Assembly: GCA_963739995.1 (NCBI GenBank)
Contig: CAVUCH010000007.1
Location: forward strand, 1-64,000
Direction: 5' to 3'
DNA from: CAVUCH01 sp963739995
Lineage (GTDB): Bacteria; Acidobacteriota; Vicinamibacteria; Vicinamibacterales; JAENWD01
DNA: 64,000 nucleotides
The notes below the pieces were generated by a model, which saw only the letters and a program-made list of their open reading frames with translations, did not search any database and had not been told where the DNA came from. This document shows positions 45,589 through 53,237 of this stretch, one piece after another (position 1 is the stretch's first letter; every line of letters begins with the position of its first letter). Position numbers and translations under genes: made by a program.

Positions 45589-46512
45589 GTGCCTGACCAC
45601 CGACCGCGCGCGATCGGACAGACGCCTCTCGTGAGCTGGCCGGACGAGTTCATCGACACGATCCCCGTGCGCCACGAACGAGTCCGTGGCGACGGGATCC
45701 ATCTGCATGTCGCCGTCGCGGGCGATGGCCCCCCCGTGATCCTGCTGCACGGGTTCCCCGAGAACTGGCGCTCGTGGAGAAAGCAGGTCGCCCCACTCGT
45801 CCGGGCGGGCTTCTCAGTGTGGATGCCGGACATGCGCGGCTACGGATGGTCCGACCGCCCTCATGCGCGTGAGGCGTATCACTTGCACCATCTCGTTGCG
45901 GACGTAGTCGCCCTCGTGCGCGCGACGGGACACCGGCACGCGCACATCGGCGGGCACGACTGGGGCGGCATCGTCGCCTGGACGTTCGCCGGACGCCATC
46001 CCGAACTGGTGGACCGCCTCGTCATCTGCAATGCGCCCCACCTCCGCCTCTACCTCCAGAAGCTCCGCAGACCACCGCAGCTGTTCCGGTCGTGGTACGT
46101 CCTGTTCTTCCAGTTGCCACGCCTCCCGGAGTTCGTATTGTCGTTCCGCGATTTCCGCGTCGTCCGCCATATGTTCGCGCGCATGCCCGCGCGTCCCGGC
46201 ACCTTTACGCCGACGGAGATTGACCAGTACGTCGAGGCGCTGTCCGCGCCAGGCGCGCTGACTGCGGCGCTGGACTACTATCGGGCCAACCTTCGCGGTG
46301 GCGGTGCAGGCCTCGCGCGGTCCGCGATTATCGAAGCGGAAACGCTCGTTCTCTGGGGTGATCGCGATCCGGCGCTCACGGTGGGGCTCCCGGACGGCCT
46401 CGAGCGGGTCGCGCCCCGCGTGCAGGTGCGGCGGTTTCCCGATGTGGGCCACTGGATTCAGAACGAGGCGCCGGACGAGGTGAGCCAGGCCATGGTCGAG
46501 TTCCTGCGCTAG
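45589..46512 (+). CDS. Alpha/beta hydrolase, epoxide-hydrolase-like
   Basis: A 307-residue alpha/beta hydrolase. The oxyanion-hole segment HGFPENWRSWRKQ, the nucleophile elbow GGHDWGG with Asp, LWGDRDPALTVG with the charge-relay acid and GHWIQNEAPDEV with the catalytic His match the epoxide hydrolase / haloalkane dehalogenase branch. The cap domain (about 150-230) is present. The Asp nucleophile with HGFP favours epoxide hydrolase; the substrate is unknown. The start is a GTG at 45589, with a further GTG 15 codons in. Confidence 0.88.
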   Translation: MPDHRPRAIGQTPLVSWPDEFIDTIPVRHERVRGDGIHLHVAVAGDGPPVILLHGFPENWRSWRKQVAPLVRAGFSVWMPDMRGYGWSDRPHAREAYHLHHLVADVVALVRATGHRHAHIGGHDWGGIVAWTFAGRHPELVDRLVICNAPHLRLYLQKLRRPPQLFRSWYVLFFQLPRLPEFVLSFRDFRVVRHMFARMPARPGTFTPTEIDQYVEALSAPGALTAALDYYRANLRGGGAGLARSAIIEAETLVLWGDRDPALTVGLPDGLERVAPRVQVRRFPDVGHWIQNEAPDEVSQAMVEFLR

Positions 46513-46690
46513 GCGATCTGCCGTCGGCATCGTTTCGCGTGAAAGTGGCCTGTCCTGGTCAAGTGAGTGCATGTCGGAGCGTGGCGTCGAGCGGCAAGGC
46601 GTGAGGAGCGAGCATATCGGGAATATTCGAGCGACGAGCAACGCCGCCAGTCGGGATGCCCCGTTCGACAGGCGCTGCCCGGCCGTAAAA

Positions 46691-46743
46691 ACACCTCCCG
46701 ATCTCGATTGCAGAAATTGCAAATACCTCCCGATCTCATTTGC
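46691..46743. repeat. Partial palindrome-element copy with direct half-sites
   Basis: Two direct copies of A(C/T)ACCTCCCGATCTC (46691 and 46723) separated by CGATTGCAGAAATTGC. The stretch 46711-46743 matches the right arm of the rlmN-purD palindrome (CAGAAAYTG-AAATACCTCCCGA), but the inverted left arm is missing. The TCA of its core is the stop codon of the following minus-strand gene. The preceding 150 bases of this gap (46513-46690) contain no gene. Confidence 0.8.
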
Positions 46744-47554
46744 GGGGGGCGGGGTCGAACAGGGGGGCGTGGACACGCTGGAACGGCAAGCCGGCGCCGT
46801 CGTGGCCGGTCACGACGAGCCTGAACGGTCGTGCGGGCGGCGTAATCTCGCCGGCGAATTGCTCGCCGGTGTCATCGCGCACGATTCGCAGCGGAACTGC
46901 TCCCAGATCCTGGAATCCCTGAGTCACCAGACGGGCATGCACGTCCCGGGCTTCCGGGCTGGTGCTGAACCGGAGGACCCGCGCACGGCCCGCCTCGAGC
47001 GGATCGTCCGGGATGAACCGCGGCCCCTCCACGGAGAGACCGCCCTTGGCCTGGACAGTGACGAGGAACAGGCGGGTGCCTGACAAGCGGACCCGCCACT
47101 CCCCCGGGTCGGGCCGAAGGATCGTGACAATGCGACCTGCCTCGTACTGGTGATACTCGACACCAGGGTCGGCGGCCTGCAGCACCGCTCCCGACGGGCG
47201 CACGATCTCGGCTACCTCGAGGCACTGCACGGACAGGGAGAACAACAGGCTGTCCACGCGGTCCACCGGAACGGCGAAATCGTGCAGGCCAGCCGCGAGC
47301 TGGCCCCCCGCACGAAGTACGGTCGCCCCGTGCAACATGGCCGCCGCCATCAGGGCGCCCGAGTCGCCCACCTCGGATGGGTGGAAGAGAAAGAACTGCC
47401 CACCCGATCCTTCAGCGATCCGGAAGTACGACGGGTCGGGCCGGCCGGCGCACGGCCAGCCCGGGCGCAACGCTGGCTGCTGGTTCTGCGCGCCGGCCGG
47501 CGCGGCAGCGGAGACCACTACGATCGTAAGGGCTGCCGCGACCCCGGGCCACAT
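46736..47554 (-). CDS. Secreted protein of unknown function
   Basis: A 272-residue exported protein with a signal peptide (1-22, ending PAGAQ). The mature part is beta-rich: a Cys-containing N-terminal segment (WPCAGRPDPSYFRIAEGSGGQFFLFHPSEVG), then strands resembling VWA-domain-adjacent Ig-like modules (LHDFAVPVDRVDSLLFSLSVQCLEV, GEWRVRLSGTRLFLVTVQAKG, PFRLVVTGHDGAG). Similar layouts occur in hemicentin-like bacterial proteins, but I cannot assign a family. Its stop codon comes from the repeat element. The gene is convergent with the hydrolase. Confidence 0.65.
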   Translation of the reverse strand: MWPGVAAALTIVVVSAAAPAGAQNQQPALRPGWPCAGRPDPSYFRIAEGSGGQFFLFHPSEVGDSGALMAAAMLHGATVLRAGGQLAAGLHDFAVPVDRVDSLLFSLSVQCLEVAEIVRPSGAVLQAADPGVEYHQYEAGRIVTILRPDPGEWRVRLSGTRLFLVTVQAKGGLSVEGPRFIPDDPLEAGRARVLRFSTSPEARDVHARLVTQGFQDLGAVPLRIVRDDTGEQFAGEITPPARPFRLVVTGHDGAGLPFQRVHAPLFDPAPRK

Positions 47555-47561
47555 GGCGGGA

Positions 47562-47912
47562 TCAGGCAGTGACGCCGAGCGGACGGATCTCCACTGCGCC
47601 CTCCGTCATGCCGGGCATCTTCTCGGCCCATGCGATCGCCTGATCCACGTTGTCCACCTCGATCAAGTAGTAGCCGCCGAGCTGTTCCTTCGTCTCCGCG
47701 AAGGGGCCGTCCAGCGTGGCCGGGCGGCCGCCCGCGAACCGTACGGTCGTCGCGGTCGTAGTCGGCTGCAGTTCCGCGCCACCGCGGATTACACCCGCTT
47801 TCTGCATCTCTTCGCCATACGCCCGGTGCGCGGCATAGATACGCTCCATCTGCTCTGTCGGCATCGTTTCCCACATGCGCTCGGCTCCGTACATCAACAG
47901 CAGGTATTTCAC
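47562..47912 (-). CDS. YCII-related (DGPF-type) protein
   Basis: A 116-residue protein with KYLLLMYGAERMWE at the N-terminus, the DGPFAETKEQLGGYYLIEV motif typical of the DGPFAETKE/YCII family, and IRPLGVT at the end. These are dimeric ferredoxin-like folds of uncertain, possibly catalytic, function, frequently encoded near ECF sigma factors (none here). The GTG start at 47912 is preceded by AAGGAGG at the right distance; the longer upstream frame overlaps the next gene. Confidence 0.9.
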   Translation of the reverse strand: MKYLLLMYGAERMWETMPTEQMERIYAAHRAYGEEMQKAGVIRGGAELQPTTTATTVRFAGGRPATLDGPFAETKEQLGGYYLIEVDNVDQAIAWAEKMPGMTEGAVEIRPLGVTA

Positions 47913-48003
47913 GTGCCCTCCTTCGCCCCGCATGGTCGGGGACGGTTGATCCATGGACGAGCGAAGGGCATGGAAATCGACAGCCCTCGAGAGATATTCA
48001 GGT

Positions 48004-48831
48004 CTACCCCTTCGTCGCGGCAGCAACGAATCGATCCATGGCCGCAAGGCTCTGCCGCATGCCTTCGAGCCGCTTCGGCATATTGTCGAAGTCGCCCTCG
48101 TATTCCAGCACGAGCAAGCCGTCGAAGCCCATGTCCGCCAGCGCCGCGAATACGCCCGCCATGTCGATCGTCCCCTTTCCCACGACCATGTTCGCTCCCG
48201 CCGCATCTACGTCTTTCACGTGAACGGCGACCGCCCGCCGGCCGATCGCGCGAATGGCCTTCACGGGATCAACACGGGAACGGGCGAAGTGTCCGATGTC
48301 CACGCAGGCCGAGATGCTCGCGTGCGCACCCAGCGCTGACGTGATGTCTTCGAGCGTCTCGTAGCGCGCCTTCGGGCCGTGATTGTGCAGCGCGATCTGA
48401 ATCCCGTACTCGCGGACGAGCCGATCGAGCAGCGGGAGCGCCGCCCGGCGGGGGCCGCCGTTGATATAGGAGAAGCCCATCGCCTTCGCGTACTCGAAAA
48501 TCGGCCGCGCCACAGCCTCGCTGTCCGTGAACGCGTCGTGGATGTACACGCCGCTGGGCGTGATGCCGGCAGCGTCCAGAGCCGCCTTGGCTCGGGAAAG
48601 ATCACCAGGTGGCGCCGCGTACGGCAGGTGCCCGTCGTGCAGCTCGAGATAGCGCAACCCGAGAGACTTCGTGTGGGCCAGCGTGGCAGTCAGATCGACG
48701 TCGTGGAAGCAGTACGTCTCCACGCCGATGCGGTACGGCGCGGCGGCCGCGGGTGCAGCGCGTGCAGCCATCGAGGCAGCGGTTGCGGTGATTGCAGTGA
48801 GGAACGAACGTCGCGTGAGGAACGGAGCCAT
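48004..48831 (-). CDS. Tat-exported sugar phosphate isomerase/epimerase (TIM barrel)
   Basis: A 275-residue protein with a twin-arginine signal (TRRSFLTAITATAASMAARA) followed by an AP-endonuclease-2-like TIM barrel: GVETYCFHDVDL, YLELHDGHLPY, IALHNHGP, ISACVDIGHFAR, VAVHVKDVD and VLEYEGD. Conserved His/Glu/Asp residues in these strands form the metal site of xylose-isomerase-like sugar isomerases/epimerases. Folded, metal-loaded export would explain the Tat signal. The substrate is unknown. The ATG at 48831 puts the Tat motif near the N-terminus. Confidence 0.88.
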   Translation of the reverse strand: MAPFLTRRSFLTAITATAASMAARAAPAAAAPYRIGVETYCFHDVDLTATLAHTKSLGLRYLELHDGHLPYAAPPGDLSRAKAALDAAGITPSGVYIHDAFTDSEAVARPIFEYAKAMGFSYINGGPRRAALPLLDRLVREYGIQIALHNHGPKARYETLEDITSALGAHASISACVDIGHFARSRVDPVKAIRAIGRRAVAVHVKDVDAAGANMVVGKGTIDMAGVFAALADMGFDGLLVLEYEGDFDNMPKRLEGMRQSLAAMDRFVAAATKG

Positions 48832-48856
48832 GGGGCGAATTCTACGAGGGTAAGCT

Positions 48857-49954
48857 ATGAAGCATGGCACCGTCCGTCAGGAACGTGAACGTGATGAGCA
48901 CCTGGTGTGGCGGGCAGGCAGCGCTTCTATCCGGATGTCGCGCGACGTCGCATCGTCGTTCCGGGACGAATTGCGAGCGCCGCCGCCGACGATCGAACGA
49001 AGGCCGCCCGTGACGCGCGTACCTCGCGCCGCGTGGGTGGCGTGGAGTGCGGTATGCGTTATCTGGGGAACGACGTACCTCGGGATACGCGTATCGCTCG
49101 AGACGGTTCCACCGGCTCTGATGTCCGGTATCCGCTGGACGATTGCAGGGGTCCTCGTGGCTGCCGTCCTTCTCGCCCGCGGCGAGGCGCTGCCCGGCCC
49201 CCGTGCCTGGCCGGGTCTCGCGCTGCTGAGCGTCCTGATGATCGGCGTCGGCAACGGCCTGGTGGTCTGGGCCGAGCAGTACGTGCCCAGCGGGCTGACT
49301 GCGGTCGTCCTCGCCACGTCTCCCTTCTGGATGGTCGCGGTCGAGGCAACACTGCGCGGAGGCGAGAGCCTGACCGGCGGAACCCTTGGCGGGTTGCTCG
49401 TTGGCTTCGGCGGCATCCTGCTGCTCGTCTGGCCCGACCTGCACGCCGGTGGAGCCGGTTCAGCACGGTTCGGAATGGGGCTGATCGCACTCCAGCTCGC
49501 CTGTGCGGGGTGGGCCCTGGGATCCGCCTGGTCGAAGCGGCACGGAACCGATGACAATGTGTTTGGCGCGACGGCAGTCCAGATGCTCTTCGGCGGCGTG
49601 CTGATGCTCGCGCTCGGCACTGCCCTCGGCGAGTGGCGTACGCTCTCGTTTTCCACACGAACGACCGTCGCGCTCGTCTACCTGACCGGGGTGGGCTCGA
49701 TCGGCGGTTACGTGGCCTACATCTACACGCTGCGGCACCTGCCGGTGTCCACCGTGTCGCTCTACGCCTATATCAACCCGGTCATCGCGGTGATACTCGG
49801 TGCGCTCGTGCTGGGTGAGCCGTTTGGCTTTCGCATCGTGCTCGCTTCCACTCTCGTCCTGGCGGGACTCGCGATGGTGCGGGTTTCGTCAGCGCGGCGT
49901 GAACGGGCCGCGGCAGTAGGACCGGCGGTGCCTGTCCGCTCGGCCCCAGACTAG
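48857..49954 (+). CDS. EamA/DMT-family transporter
   Basis: A membrane protein of 365 residues (from the ATG at 48857) with about ten helices in two EamA repeats: AWVAWSAVCVIWGTTYLGIRVSL and the second-half GSIGGYVAYIYTLRHLPVSTVSLYAYINPVIAVILGALVLGEPF signature. Such carriers export metabolites or amino acids; the substrate is unassigned. The first 52 residues are hydrophilic and could be excluded if translation begins at the GTG at 49010. A GAGGG at the correct distance favours 48857. Confidence 0.85.
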   Translation: MKHGTVRQERERDEHLVWRAGSASIRMSRDVASSFRDELRAPPPTIERRPPVTRVPRAAWVAWSAVCVIWGTTYLGIRVSLETVPPALMSGIRWTIAGVLVAAVLLARGEALPGPRAWPGLALLSVLMIGVGNGLVVWAEQYVPSGLTAVVLATSPFWMVAVEATLRGGESLTGGTLGGLLVGFGGILLLVWPDLHAGGAGSARFGMGLIALQLACAGWALGSAWSKRHGTDDNVFGATAVQMLFGGVLMLALGTALGEWRTLSFSTRTTVALVYLTGVGSIGGYVAYIYTLRHLPVSTVSLYAYINPVIAVILGALVLGEPFGFRIVLASTLVLAGLAMVRVSSARRERAAAVGPAVPVRSAPD

Positions 49955-49961
49955 AGGACCA

Positions 49962-50942
49962 ATGACCACACCGCTGCCACGGATCAAGGACTTGCCGCCA
50001 GACGTTTCGGGTATCGGGTTCTTCTTCTGCTCAGGGAAGGAGGTGCGCGAGGGGAAGGGGGGCGAGTTCGTGGCGGTGACGCTGCAGGACTCCACGGGCC
50101 AGCTCCTCGGCCGCGTCTTCGACAATGTCGACGAGCTGCAGCACGAGTTCGATGCCGGCGAGTTCGTAAGGGTGCAGGGGCGTAGCCAGATCCATAAGGG
50201 GCGGCTGCAGCTCGTGATTGAGACGATCCGGCGCGTGCTGGCCGGCGACACGGACTCGGGGTTCCGCGAGGAAGACTGCGTGCGTTGCGCGCCGCGGCCA
50301 GTCGAGCAGATGTGGGAGGAGCTGAAGGCGCTCCTGGCGAGCGTATCCGACCCGTTCGTGCGGACGCTGCTCGACCGGATGCTGCACGCACGTGAAGAGA
50401 GGCTTCGTGTGTGGCCTGCCGCAGTGACGGTGCACCACGCCTACCGTGGCGGATTCCTGGAGCACGTCCTCAAGGTTGCCGACACGGTGCGTTTCCTCGC
50501 GGCGGCGTACGGCGCGAATGTGGACCTTGTCCTGGCTGGCGCACTCCTTCACGACATCGGCAAGCTCGACGAGCTCGAGCACGAACCGGCGACCCGGTAT
50601 TCCCGCGATGGGAACCTGATCGGACACATCACGCTCGGCGTCATGGCGGTTCACGAGGCGTGCGCCGGAATTCCGGGCTTCCCCTCCGATGTGCGCTCGC
50701 ACATCGAACACCTGATCGTGTCGCACCACGGCAGCCAGGAGTACGGCTCACCCGTCGAGCCGATGACGCTCGAGGCGTTCATCCTATCGGCCGCCGATGA
50801 GCTCGACGCGAGGATCCACCAAGTGCGCCACGCCGCCGCAACCGATCCGGGTGACGGCGAGTTCACCGGGTTCCAGCCGCGGCTTGGACGCATGATCTGG
50901 AAGGGTGCGCGCACCGGCACCGGCGCCCAACCGGTTGACTAG
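49962..50942 (+). CDS. OB-fold/HD-domain 3'-5' exoribonuclease, YhaM-like
   Basis: A 326-residue protein with an N-terminal OB-fold (about 10-100, FFFCSGKEVREGKGGEFVAVTLQDSTGQLLGRVF) and a C-terminal HD domain (about 155-300): VHHAYRGGFLEHVLKVAD, LLHDIGKLDEL with the HD pair, GHITLGVMAVHE and HHGSQEYGSPVEPMTLEAFILSAADELDARI. The architecture equals that of YhaM/CBF1, which trims RNA (and DNA) from the 3' end. The ATG lies 7 bases after the transporter stop, so the two are probably cotranscribed. Confidence 0.92.
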   Translation: MTTPLPRIKDLPPDVSGIGFFFCSGKEVREGKGGEFVAVTLQDSTGQLLGRVFDNVDELQHEFDAGEFVRVQGRSQIHKGRLQLVIETIRRVLAGDTDSGFREEDCVRCAPRPVEQMWEELKALLASVSDPFVRTLLDRMLHAREERLRVWPAAVTVHHAYRGGFLEHVLKVADTVRFLAAAYGANVDLVLAGALLHDIGKLDELEHEPATRYSRDGNLIGHITLGVMAVHEACAGIPGFPSDVRSHIEHLIVSHHGSQEYGSPVEPMTLEAFILSAADELDARIHQVRHAAATDPGDGEFTGFQPRLGRMIWKGARTGTGAQPVD

Positions 50943-51013
50943 CGGGCAGCGGCAGCGAGACGGGACGGCGCGGGAGCCCGCACGAGTGCGCGGGTCCCGC
51001 GCGGCTACGCGCG

Positions 51014-51163
51014 TCAGACTACCCGTCGTCCGCTGAGCAGTCGCACGAGGAACAGCACCACGGCGATGACCAGCAGCACCCAGATGAAGTTCCCAAGCGT
51101 GTAGCCGCTCACCATTCCAAGCAGCCACAGCACGATCAGGATGATCGCAATCGTCTCAAGCAT
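51014..51163 (-). CDS. lmo0937-family small membrane protein
   Basis: A 49-residue protein, MLETIAIILIVLWLLGMVSG, followed by YTLGNFIWVLLVIAVVLFLVRLL and a basic end. It has two short hydrophobic helices with the conserved Tyr-Thr-Leu-Gly turn of the lmo0937 family. GAAGGAG lies 7 bases upstream of its ATG. The family is widespread and stress-associated in some bacteria but has no proven role. It is divergent from the gene at 51.3 kb. Confidence 0.88.
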   Translation of the reverse strand: MLETIAIILIVLWLLGMVSGYTLGNFIWVLLVIAVVLFLVRLLSGRRVV

Positions 51164-51302
51164 CGCAGCGCTCCTTCACCAATGCATCGCCGACGCGATG
51201 CCCGCGGTTCATGTGTCGGCGCCCGTCGCGCCAGTGTCCGACCGCCCAGGCTGCAACAGGGGTGCCACGCCGGGCTCACACGCGACTCTGCGGACGAGCT
51301 GG

Positions 51303-51944
51303 ATGTGCTCAACCCTTTTCTGCCTAGCGGTTAGCCTCGGGCCCGCCGAAGCGGCGCGAGCACAGGGCGGCCCCGTTCCGGACGACACGGTGTCTCGGCA
51401 AGAGCAGCGCGGTGCCGCGATTGTGACGTTCCTGGGCGGAGCCGTGGCCGGCCTTGCCGCACATGAAGGCGGACATCTTCTCTTCGACGCCGCGTTCGAC
51501 GCCGGCCCCGGGCTGAAGGGTGTGTCGTTCGGCCCCCTCCCGTTCTTCGCGATCACCCACCGGCGAGTGCACCCGCGCCAGGAGTTCACGATTGCGTCCG
51601 CCGGGTTCTGGGTGCAGCACGGGACCAGTGAGATCCTGCTCACGTGCCGGCCGAACCTCCGCGCCGAGCGCGCGCCGTTCGCCAAGGGTCTGCTCGCATG
51701 GAACGTGCTGGCATCGGCGGCGTACAGCGGTGCCGCCTTCGCGCACGCCGGCCCTCCGGAGCGCGACACGCGCGGCATGGCTGCCGCTCTGGGCGTGAAC
51801 GAAGCGTGGGTCGGCGGGCTGCTCCTCGCCCCGGCGGTGCTCGACACGGTGCGCTACGTTCGACCGAAGGCGGCGTGGGCGCGCTGGACGTCGCGCGCCG
51901 CGAAGACGGGACTCGTACTTCTGGCAATCGCGGTCAACGAGTGA
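51303..51944 (+). CDS. Exported or membrane protein with HEGGH motif, unknown function
   Basis: A 213-residue protein (from the ATG at 51303; the frame is open 54 codons further upstream, overlapping the small divergent gene). A signal-like segment MCSTLFCLAVSLGPAEAARA is followed by a helix VTFLGGAVAGLAAHEGGHLLFDAAFD, which contains HEGGH, formally an HExxH zinc motif. A basic loop ITHRRVHPRQEF and further hydrophobic segments follow. I do not recognise the family. HExxH in a hydrophobic helix recalls membrane metallopeptidases, but the second ligand site is not evident. The start is uncertain. Confidence 0.6.
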   Translation: MCSTLFCLAVSLGPAEAARAQGGPVPDDTVSRQEQRGAAIVTFLGGAVAGLAAHEGGHLLFDAAFDAGPGLKGVSFGPLPFFAITHRRVHPRQEFTIASAGFWVQHGTSEILLTCRPNLRAERAPFAKGLLAWNVLASAAYSGAAFAHAGPPERDTRGMAAALGVNEAWVGGLLLAPAVLDTVRYVRPKAAWARWTSRAAKTGLVLLAIAVNE

Positions 51945-51972
51945 TGACTCGTGGATTCGTTCTGCGGCGCGC

Positions 51973-52458
51973 TTATGGTATTGCCCCTGGAGATCGATCC
52001 TGCGGCTGGGCGCCTCTCGGCCCCAGGGCGAAGGTCATGATCCCCTCGACGACGACGTGACCGTCGACTCGGGCGACGCCCTTCAGGCGTCCCATGCGGC
52101 TGCGGAGCCGGAGCACCGTCGCCTCGATCTCCACGACGTCGCCCGGGTGAACAGCCTGCCGGTACCGCACACGCTCGATGCCCGCAAAAAACGGCAGCCG
52201 TTGCCGGTTCTCCGGCTTCGCGAGAATCATGATGGCCCCCACCTGCGCGATGGCTTCGGTCAGGATGGTCGGCGGGAGCACCGGCCGCTCGCCGGGTGGG
52301 TAGGCGAGGTACCGGTCGTTCAGCGAGACGTTCTTCACGCCGACGATCCGCCGGTCGGGCTCGAACTCCGTTATGCGGTCCACCAGCAGGAACGGGTAGC
52401 GGTGGGGCAGAATGCGCTCGATGGCCGAGTAGTCGAGCGGCAGCGTCAGCACGTCCAT
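51973..52458 (-). CDS. FabZ-like hydroxyacyl-ACP dehydratase, catalytic His replaced
   Basis: A 161-residue hot-dog protein that aligns along its length with FabZ: ILPHRYPFLLVDRITEF, VGVKNVSLND, EAIAQVGAI, FFAGIERVRYRQAVHPGD and RLKGVARVDG. In FabZ the motif after the conserved Asn is FFQGHFPG with the catalytic His. Here, with no gap, it reads YLAYPPGE, so Pro54 replaces the His while the partner acid (Glu68) is kept. Classical dehydration is therefore doubtful; a non-catalytic, altered or substrate-binding role is possible. The ATG at 52458 matches the family start. Confidence 0.88.
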   Translation of the reverse strand: MDVLTLPLDYSAIERILPHRYPFLLVDRITEFEPDRRIVGVKNVSLNDRYLAYPPGERPVLPPTILTEAIAQVGAIMILAKPENRQRLPFFAGIERVRYRQAVHPGDVVEIEATVLRLRSRMGRLKGVARVDGHVVVEGIMTFALGPRGAQPQDRSPGAIP

Positions 52459-52520
52459 GTCAGTCACTCGTGTATCACTCCTCCGGCGCGCCGCAGCACC
52501 CGCCATGACCGCCCGCGTGC

Positions 52521-53081
52521 TCAATAACCCAAAGCGGCGCCGTCTTCGCGCGGGTCCGACGCGCCGAGGCGCAGACTGGTCGCAGGGTCGACCGGCAGCC
52601 GCCCGTACTTGCGGTTCGCGAGCGCGAGGCCCGCAACGGTGCCCGGCACGCCAGCCGCGAGCGGGCCGACGAGGCCGCGTTCGCCGACGGGATTTCCTGC
52701 CCCGTCGAGGAACATGTCGCGGTGGGCGGCCGCCGGAGCCGTCTCGCGAAAATCGATGGTCGTCTCACGGTCATCGGCCAGCCGGATCACCATGAACCCC
52801 CTGCCGCCGATATTGCCCGCGGAGGGGTAGGTGACGGCGAGCGCAAACCCTACGGCCACGGCGGCGTCCACCGCGTTCCCGCCCGCTCTCAGGATGTCCA
52901 CCCCGGCTCTGGAGGCGTGGGTGTCGGCAGAGGCGACCATCCCCTGCCGTGCCCGCACCGGCTCACGTGAGGCGCTCTGGAGAGTGGCGAAAGCCGCGAG
53001 GACCACCGACACGCACACGACACCCGCACCCACACGGGGCGCGTGCGAAAGCAGGTATGGGAGAGCGGCTCGTCTGGGCAT
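52521..53081 (-). pseudogene. Gamma-glutamyltransferase remnant with internal deletion
   Basis: A 186-codon frame starts with a signal-like segment, then typical GGT N-terminal sequence (MVASADTHASRAGVDILRAGGNAVDAAVAVGFALAVTYPSAGNIGG, TIDFRETAPAAAHRDMFLD, LVGPLAAGVPGTVAGL, KYGRLP). It then jumps directly to a GGT-like extreme C-terminus, GASDPREDGAALGY. About 350 residues including the catalytic threonine segment are missing, so the product cannot be an active GGT. An in-frame internal deletion is the simplest explanation. The start at 53081 is divergent from the phosphatase gene. Confidence 0.85.
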
Positions 53082-53237
53082 TCGAAGGGTTTCGGGGAGT
53101 TGACGCCGAGCGACGGAGTCGCAGGTCCGCGGGCGGCGCTGCCGGTCCGCCGCGGGAAATATCAGTATAATCCCGCGTTCGGCCCGGCACCGCTCCGCCA
53201 GGTGCCCGAGGGCCGACCGTTGCCCCCCAGAGCGACA

